This document shows positions 59,265 through 64,000 of a stretch of DNA of 64,000 nt, piece after piece. The notes under the pieces are model-generated. The model had not been told where the DNA came from, did no database searches, and saw nothing but the letters and a program-made list of their open reading frames with translations. Source of the stretch: Nocardia sp. SYP-A9097. GTDB lineage: Bacteria; Actinomycetota; Actinomycetes; Mycobacteriales; Mycobacteriaceae. A program made the position numbers and the translations under genes. The stretch is taken from assembly GCF_009649815.1 (NCBI RefSeq), contig NZ_WJIC01000012.1, positions 146,702 through 210,701 on the forward strand, in the 5' to 3' direction. The stretch's first letter is position 1, and every line of letters begins with the position of its first letter.

Positions 59265-60220
59265 CTCTTCCGGGACTTGGGATCCAGGGCGTCACGCACC
59301 GCGTCGCCGAGCATGATGAAGCTCAGCACGGTGAGCGCCAGCGCGGTCGCCGGATAGAACAGGATGGCGGAGGTGCGAATCTCCTTCTGATTCGCGGCGA
59401 TATCCGAACCCCAGGACACGATCTGCCGGGAGAGCCCGACGCCCAGGTACGACAGCGTGGCCTCGGTGACGATGAAGACGCCCAGTGAGATGCTGCTGAC
59501 CACGATCAGCGGGCTCACCGAGTTCGGCAGCACATGCCGCACCAGCGTCCGGAATCTGGTCACCCCCAATGCCTGTGCCGCGGTGACGTATTCGCTGTTG
59601 CGTGCCTGGATCACCGCGCCGCGGGCGATACGCGCCGCCTGTGGCCAGCTGAACGAGGCCAGTGTCAGCATGACCGTCCAGATGGTGCGGGTGGCGAGCA
59701 GCTGCATGAGCACGATCGCGGCCAGGGTCAGCGGCAGCGCGAAGAATATCTCCGCGATGCGTGAGATCACCGAGTCCAGCAGGCCGCCGTAGTACCCGGC
59801 GATGGCGCCGAGGGTGCCGCCGAGCAGTACGAACAGCAGGGTGGCACCGAGTCCGGTCGCGACCGATGCCCGTGCCCCGTAGATGGTCCGGGCGTAGATG
59901 TCACAGCCCTGCTTGTCGTAGCCGAACGGATGGCCGCTACTCGGCGGATGCATGCTGAAATCGCCGCTGCAGTAACGCGGATCGACGCTGGTGAACAGCC
60001 GCGGCCAGATCGCGACCAGCACGATGAACACGATCAACAGCGCCGCGATAATGAAGATCGGGTTGCGCCGCAACTGTTTCCACGCCTCGTGCCACACGCT
60101 GGTCGGTGCCGCGGTTTCGTCCAGCCGGTCGGTGGCGAGCACCTCCACTTCGTCCGGCGGTGCGACGAAATGCTCTTGCCCGGGCCGGATTTCGGATATT
60201 CCGAGCTCTGTGTCAGACAT
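59261..60220 (-). CDS. dppC: Peptide ABC transporter permease DppC
   Basis: A 319-residue inner-membrane permease. After a 45-residue polar N-terminus there is the first membrane helix, an extracytoplasmic stretch, five more helices, and the permease EAA loop EYVTAAQALGVTRFRTLVRHVLPN. The ATG at 60220 overlaps the dppB stop by eight bases, and its stop overlaps dppD. Works with DppB as the heterodimeric channel. Confidence 0.96.
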   Translation of the reverse strand: MSDTELGISEIRPGQEHFVAPPDEVEVLATDRLDETAAPTSVWHEAWKQLRRNPIFIIAALLIVFIVLVAIWPRLFTSVDPRYCSGDFSMHPPSSGHPFGYDKQGCDIYARTIYGARASVATGLGATLLFVLLGGTLGAIAGYYGGLLDSVISRIAEIFFALPLTLAAIVLMQLLATRTIWTVMLTLASFSWPQAARIARGAVIQARNSEYVTAAQALGVTRFRTLVRHVLPNSVSPLIVVSSISLGVFIVTEATLSYLGVGLSRQIVSWGSDIAANQKEIRTSAILFYPATALALTVLSFIMLGDAVRDALDPKSRKR

Positions 60221-61139
60221 AGCGGATCCTCGGATCGAGTGCGGCATAGAGCAGATCGACGATCAGATTGGTCAGCAGCAGAATGACGATCAGCACGGTC
60301 ACGAAGGCGACCACCGTGGGCGGTTCACCGCGGGTGATCGCCTGGTACAGCGTGCCGCCCACGCCCGGAATATTGAAGATGCCCTCGGTGACGACCGCGC
60401 CGCCCATCAGGAAGCCGAGGTCGGTGCCGACGAAGGTGATCACCGGGATGAGCGAGTTGCGCAGGATGTGCACCACGATCACCCGTCGCCGGCTCAATCC
60501 CTTGGCGGTCGCGGTGCGCACGTAGTCGGCGGACATGTTCTCCGCCACCGAGTTTCGAGTCAGCCGCAGCACATACGCGAAGGAGAGTGAGCCCAGTACG
60601 AACGCGGGCACCAGCAGGTCGGTGAAGCTCGCCTTGCCGCCGACGGTGACCGGTGCGATACCCCATTTCACGCCGAGCAGGTATTGCGCCAGGAAGCCGA
60701 CGACGAAGATCGGCACGGCGATGATGACGAGGCTGAGCACCAGCATGGTGGAGTCGAAGAGTTTGCCCTTGCGCAGTCCGGCGACGAGTCCGAAGGCCAC
60801 CCCGAAGACGAATTCGATGCAGACGGCCATGACGGCGAGCCGGAAGGTGATGGGGAAGGCGCGGGCCAGTTCCTCGCGCACCGGTCGTCCGGAGAACGAG
60901 GTGCCGAAGTCAAGGGTGACAATGCCTTTCAGGTATTCCAGGTATTGAATGAAGAACGGCTGATCGAGGTGATAGCGCGCCCGCAGCGCGGTCTCGACGG
61001 CCGGGGTCATCTGTTTTTGCCCGGCGAGCGCCTGGATCGGGTCGCCCGGGATCAGGAACACCATCGCGTAGATGAGGAACGTCGCTCCGAGGAAGACCGG
61101 GATCATCTGGAGCAGCCGCCGCACGACATACCAAGCCAT
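60213..61139 (-). CDS. dppB: Peptide ABC transporter permease DppB
   Basis: A 308-residue permease with the typical N-terminus WYVVRRLLQMIPVFLGATFLIY, the FLIPGDPIQAL motif, six membrane segments and the EAA loop DYVRTATAKGLSRRRVIVVHILRN. The start is ATG. It follows dppA after 56 bases that contain a strong hairpin, and overlaps dppC. Confidence 0.96.
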   Translation of the reverse strand: MAWYVVRRLLQMIPVFLGATFLIYAMVFLIPGDPIQALAGQKQMTPAVETALRARYHLDQPFFIQYLEYLKGIVTLDFGTSFSGRPVREELARAFPITFRLAVMAVCIEFVFGVAFGLVAGLRKGKLFDSTMLVLSLVIIAVPIFVVGFLAQYLLGVKWGIAPVTVGGKASFTDLLVPAFVLGSLSFAYVLRLTRNSVAENMSADYVRTATAKGLSRRRVIVVHILRNSLIPVITFVGTDLGFLMGGAVVTEGIFNIPGVGGTLYQAITRGEPPTVVAFVTVLIVILLLTNLIVDLLYAALDPRIRYV

Positions 61140-61159
61140 GTTTCACTCCAATGAGCGGA

Positions 61160-61188
61160 CGGGGGTCGCGGCGTTCGCGCGACCCCCG
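61160..61188 (-). terminator. Hairpin between dppA and dppB
   Basis: An 11-bp perfect stem (arms CGGGGGTCGCG and CGCGACCCCCG) with a seven-base loop starts eight bases after the dppA stop. There is no T-run, so it is better seen as a partial terminator or RNA stabiliser that gives more binding protein than permease. Confidence 0.6.
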
Positions 61189-61195
61189 GCGGCGG

Positions 61196-62791
61196 TTACT
61201 TCTCGATGTTCTCGAAGTCGAACAGGCCCGACCAGCTGACCTCCGCCTTCTTCACCTTGTCAGAGCGCCCGGCCGCGACGTTGTAGTCGAAGATCGGGAT
61301 ATCGGGCATGTCCTTGAACAGCACCGTCTGTGCCTGGGCCAGGATGTCGTAGGCGGCCTCCGGGGTGGCGGCGGCCTGCGCCTTGGTCAGCAGTTGATCG
61401 AATTCGGGGCTGGAGTACTGGGTGTTGTTGGAGCCGGATCCGGTGAGGTACAGCTGGGTCAGGAATTCGAACATCGACGGGTAGTCGCCCTGCCAGCCGT
61501 AGCGGAAGGCTTTGCCGATGGTCTTGTTGGTGATCTCGTCGCGGATGCCCTTGAACGTCGGGTAGGGCACGCCGACCGAGTCGATGCCGAGGGTGTTCTT
61601 GACGCTGTTGGCGACCGCTTCGATCCAGCCCTGATGTCCGCCATCGGCGTTGTAGCCGATCTGGAAGGAGCCCGACCACGGCGAGATGGCGTTGGCCTGC
61701 GCCCACAACTTCTTGGCCTCGTCGGGGTTGAACTTCAGTGCCTCGGAGCCGGGCAGGCCGCCGCGGAAGCCGGGCAGCGTGAACGCCGTGAAGTCCTGGC
61801 AGGCGACGCGGGTGCCGTGGAAGATGTTGTCCGCGATCTGATCCCGGTTGATGGCCATCGAAATGGCCTTGCGCCGTAGGACGCCTTCGGCGCCGCCGAA
61901 GTGCGCGACCGTCGGCTGGATGCCGATGTGCTGGCTGTAGGCGATCGGGTGCTGGATGGCGCGGTCGCCGAGGTCCTTCTTATAGGTGGCCAGTGCGCTG
62001 TCCGGAATGATGTCGAGCGCGTCGAGATTGCCGGCCTGCAGATCGGCGTAGGCGGTGTCGTAGGACTGGTACATCACGAACCGCAGGCCCTTGTTCTTGG
62101 CCGGGCGGCCGCCGTGATAGTCCGGGTTGGGCACGACATCGATCTGGACATTGTGCTGCCAGTCGGAGAACTTGTATGGGCCGTTGCCGATCGGGTGTTC
62201 GCCGAATCCCTTGGTGTCCTTGAAGAACGACTCCGGCATCGGATAGAACGGCGCGTAGCCGAGCTCCAACTCGAAGTCGATCGAGGGCTCTTTCAGATCG
62301 ATGGTGAAGGTGTGGTCGTCGATCACCTTCAGCCCCGAAAGGGTCTGTGCCTTGGGCGGATCCGCCGAAACGTCGTCGTAACCGGCGATCTCGGAGAAGG
62401 CCGCGTTCTGCAGCTGACCGTTGGTGCCGAGCGCGCCGTAGTTCCAGGCGTCGACGAACGATTTGGCCGTCACGGCGGTGCCGTCGGTGAACTTCCAGTC
62501 CTTCAGCGTGATCTTGTAATGCTGCCGGTCGGTGGTGTCGATCGACTGTGCCACTTCGTTTGTCGCCTTGCCACCGGCGTCGTAGTACTTCAGACCGGCC
62601 CACAGCCGGTCCACCACCCGGCCGCCCATATTCTCGTTGACATCGGTGGGCACCAACGGTTTCTGCGGTTCACCGCCGTTGACGGTGACGAAGTCGGTAC
62701 TGTCGCCGCCGCCGGACGAGCAGCCGGTCAGCGCGAAGCTCGTGGCCATCAGCGCTGTGGCCGCCACCGCGGTTATCGTCTTTATTCTCAA
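61196..62791 (-). CDS. dppA: Peptide ABC transporter substrate-binding lipoprotein
   Basis: A 531-residue cluster C binding protein (SBP family 5). It begins with a lipoprotein signal peptide: basic RIK, a hydrophobic stretch, and the lipobox LTGC with Cys24 as the lipidation site. The family region follows (VDRLWAGLKYYD, YKITLKDWKFTDGTAVTAKSFVDAWNY). It captures oligopeptides outside the membrane for DppBCD. The start is TTG at 62791 with GGGAGA upstream; the nearby ATG is out of frame. First gene of the dppABCD transcript, divergent from acs. Confidence 0.95.
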   Translation of the reverse strand: MRIKTITAVAATALMATSFALTGCSSGGGDSTDFVTVNGGEPQKPLVPTDVNENMGGRVVDRLWAGLKYYDAGGKATNEVAQSIDTTDRQHYKITLKDWKFTDGTAVTAKSFVDAWNYGALGTNGQLQNAAFSEIAGYDDVSADPPKAQTLSGLKVIDDHTFTIDLKEPSIDFELELGYAPFYPMPESFFKDTKGFGEHPIGNGPYKFSDWQHNVQIDVVPNPDYHGGRPAKNKGLRFVMYQSYDTAYADLQAGNLDALDIIPDSALATYKKDLGDRAIQHPIAYSQHIGIQPTVAHFGGAEGVLRRKAISMAINRDQIADNIFHGTRVACQDFTAFTLPGFRGGLPGSEALKFNPDEAKKLWAQANAISPWSGSFQIGYNADGGHQGWIEAVANSVKNTLGIDSVGVPYPTFKGIRDEITNKTIGKAFRYGWQGDYPSMFEFLTQLYLTGSGSNNTQYSSPEFDQLLTKAQAAATPEAAYDILAQAQTVLFKDMPDIPIFDYNVAAGRSDKVKKAEVSWSGLFDFENIEK

Positions 62792-63093
62792 CGCATTTCT
62801 CCCGGTTTCCGGAATGGCGAGGGGGACGGTGATGCGCGCCGAGGTCCTTCAGCGCTATCGACGATCCGCCTTGGGTGAATCGGACAGTAACCGTCCGACA
62901 CGGAGATTTCAGCGGTTCGAAACCGGATTGTTCGCTGAGTTAGCAATCCGGCAACATGATCGGCTCGGACCCGGGGTCGCACCTGACACTTTGCACAATG
63001 AGACAGCCGCACCCACCCCTGGTCACACTCGGTTAGGGTCGAACGTGGCCGCGGTCACCCCGCGACCTGCACGCGCGAGAGAAGAAGAGAGAG
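62792..63093. promoter_or_regulatory. 302-bp divergent promoter region of dppA and acs
   Basis: No gene is seen. An inverted repeat with 8-bp arms (CCGGATTG at 62923-62930 and CAATCCGG at 62944-62951) and a shorter one (CGGAC/GTCCG, 62881-62897) lie upstream of dppA and may be regulator sites. TAGGGT at 63034-63039 could be a -10 for acs. Confidence 0.5.
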
Positions 63094-64000
63094 ATGACCG
63101 AAACCACCGCCGATCACCTGGATGCCTATCCACCGAGCGCTGAGTTCGCCGACGCCGCCAACGCCGACGCCTCTCTCTACGAGCGGGCTGCCGCCGACCG
63201 CGAGGGCTTCTGGGCCGAGCAGGCGCAGCGACTGCACTGGGCGCAACCGTGGAATCGGGTACTGGACTGGGACAACGCCCCCTTCGCCGAATGGTTCGTG
63301 GGCGGCAAGCTGAACGTCGCCTACAACTGCGTCGACCGGCATGTGCTGGACGGGCACGGCGACCAGGTCGCCATCCACTGGGAGGGCGAGCCCGGAGATT
63401 CCCGCGCCATCACCTACGCCGAACTGCTGGCCGAGGTGTCCCGCGCCGCCAATTACCTGACCTCCATCGGGCTCGTCGCCGGGGATCGCGTCGCCATCTA
63501 CATGCCGATGGTGCCCGAGGCCATCGTGTCCATGCTGGCCTGCGCCCGGCTGGGACTGACGCATTCGGTCGTGTTCGCGGGCTTCTCCCCCAGCGCCCTG
63601 CGCCAGCGCGTGGACGACGCGTCGGCCCGGCTCGTCATCACCACCGACGGGCAGTGGCGGCGCGGTAAGCCCGCCCCGCTCAAGGAAGCGGTGGATGAGG
63701 CTCTCGCAGAAGGCGATTCGAGCGTCGAGCAGGTGCTGGTGGTCAACCGCACCGGGATCGACACGGCCATGGTCGAGGGCCGCGACGTGTGGTGGCACGA
63801 GACCGTCGCGAACGCTTCGCCCGAGCATGAGGCCGAAGCGTTCGATGCCGAGCATCCGCTGTTCATCCTGTATACCTCCGGGACCACGGGTAAGCCCAAG
63901 GGCATCCTGCACACCTCCGGTGGCTACCTGACGCAGACCTCGTACACCCACAATTACGTGTTCGATCACAAGCCGGGTGCCGATGTGTACTGGTGCACCG
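63094..64000 (+). CDS. acs: Acetyl-CoA synthetase (5' part, runs off the window)
   Basis: The first 302 codons of an AMP-forming acyl-CoA synthetase that activates acetate to acetyl-CoA. The N-terminus (FWAEQAQRLHWAQPWNRVLDWDNAPFAEWFVGGKLNVAYNCVDRH) and the P-loop-like YTSGTTGKPKG near residue 260 are typical of Acs, as is HTSGGYLTQ after it. Synteny with the dpp genes matches mycobacterial Rv3667 (from memory). The ATG has an AGAGAGAG stretch upstream, a moderate ribosome site. The 3' end lies beyond the window. Confidence 0.95.
   Translation, partial: MTETTADHLDAYPPSAEFADAANADASLYERAAADREGFWAEQAQRLHWAQPWNRVLDWDNAPFAEWFVGGKLNVAYNCVDRHVLDGHGDQVAIHWEGEPGDSRAITYAELLAEVSRAANYLTSIGLVAGDRVAIYMPMVPEAIVSMLACARLGLTHSVVFAGFSPSALRQRVDDASARLVITTDGQWRRGKPAPLKEAVDEALAEGDSSVEQVLVVNRTGIDTAMVEGRDVWWHETVANASPEHEAEAFDAEHPLFILYTSGTTGKPKGILHTSGGYLTQTSYTHNYVFDHKPGADVYWCT

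Overview
The window is a high-G+C (about two thirds by eye) chromosomal segment of a mycolic-acid-group actinomycete, most likely a Nocardia. From memory of the Mycobacterium tuberculosis map, several blocks keep the same neighbours and directions: folK-folB-folP-folE-ftsH; hpt-tilS-zinc protease-dacB with divergent ppa; topA-cspA-DUF1998 helicase; the tad pilus cluster with ssd, 6C RNA and a HAD hydrolase; and dppDCBA-acs. Between the blocks lie accessory genes that differ from M. tuberculosis. No insertion sequence, phage gene or CRISPR array was seen.

Layout. 1-6 kb: folate/pterin operon with overlapping genes, then ftsH. 6-14 kb: small conserved proteins, a PucR-type regulator divergent from an aldehyde dehydrogenase/SDR pair, a double-TerD protein and a PfkB-type kinase. 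14-20 kb: a P-loop nucleoside-type kinase and two adjacent multi-pass membrane Ser/Thr kinases, one of them clearly degenerate. 20-27 kb: amidase, LysR regulator, and the dacB/zinc-protease/tilS/hpt operon facing ppa. 28-36 kb: MFS exporter, crotonase, YbaK-like deacylase, flavin reductase, LysE exporter, heme oxygenase with a possible iron box, and a cysteine-desulfurase-like gene behind a SAM-IV riboswitch. 36-41 kb: TetR regulator with a palindromic operator, SDR and DHDPR-like reductases, and a large HEAT-like DUF4132-related protein. 41-49 kb: tRNA-Thr(CGT), holB, DinB-like protein, topA, cspA, helicase. 49-56 kb: tad/Flp pilus cluster, ssd, 6C RNA and HAD hydrolase. 56-64 kb: degenerate Fic-like protein, a dpp-type peptide ABC transporter and the start of acs.

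How the genes work together. The fol genes cover GTP to dihydropteroate. dacB, tilS, hpt and ppa are wall and housekeeping functions. ssd and tadA/B/C with the Flp-like pilin and two TadE-like proteins form one pilus or secretion unit whose genes mostly overlap. dppA-D is a complete peptide importer, divergent from acetyl-CoA synthetase. Many genes carry a TANNNT -10 hexamer six to eight bases before the start codon, indicating frequent leaderless transcripts.

The observations I rate most worth follow-up are the kinase/pseudokinase membrane pair with its Thr-Arg repeat linker, the degenerate Fic-fold protein, and the unexplained interval inside the tad cluster. The riboswitch and 6C RNA are known classes, well placed here.
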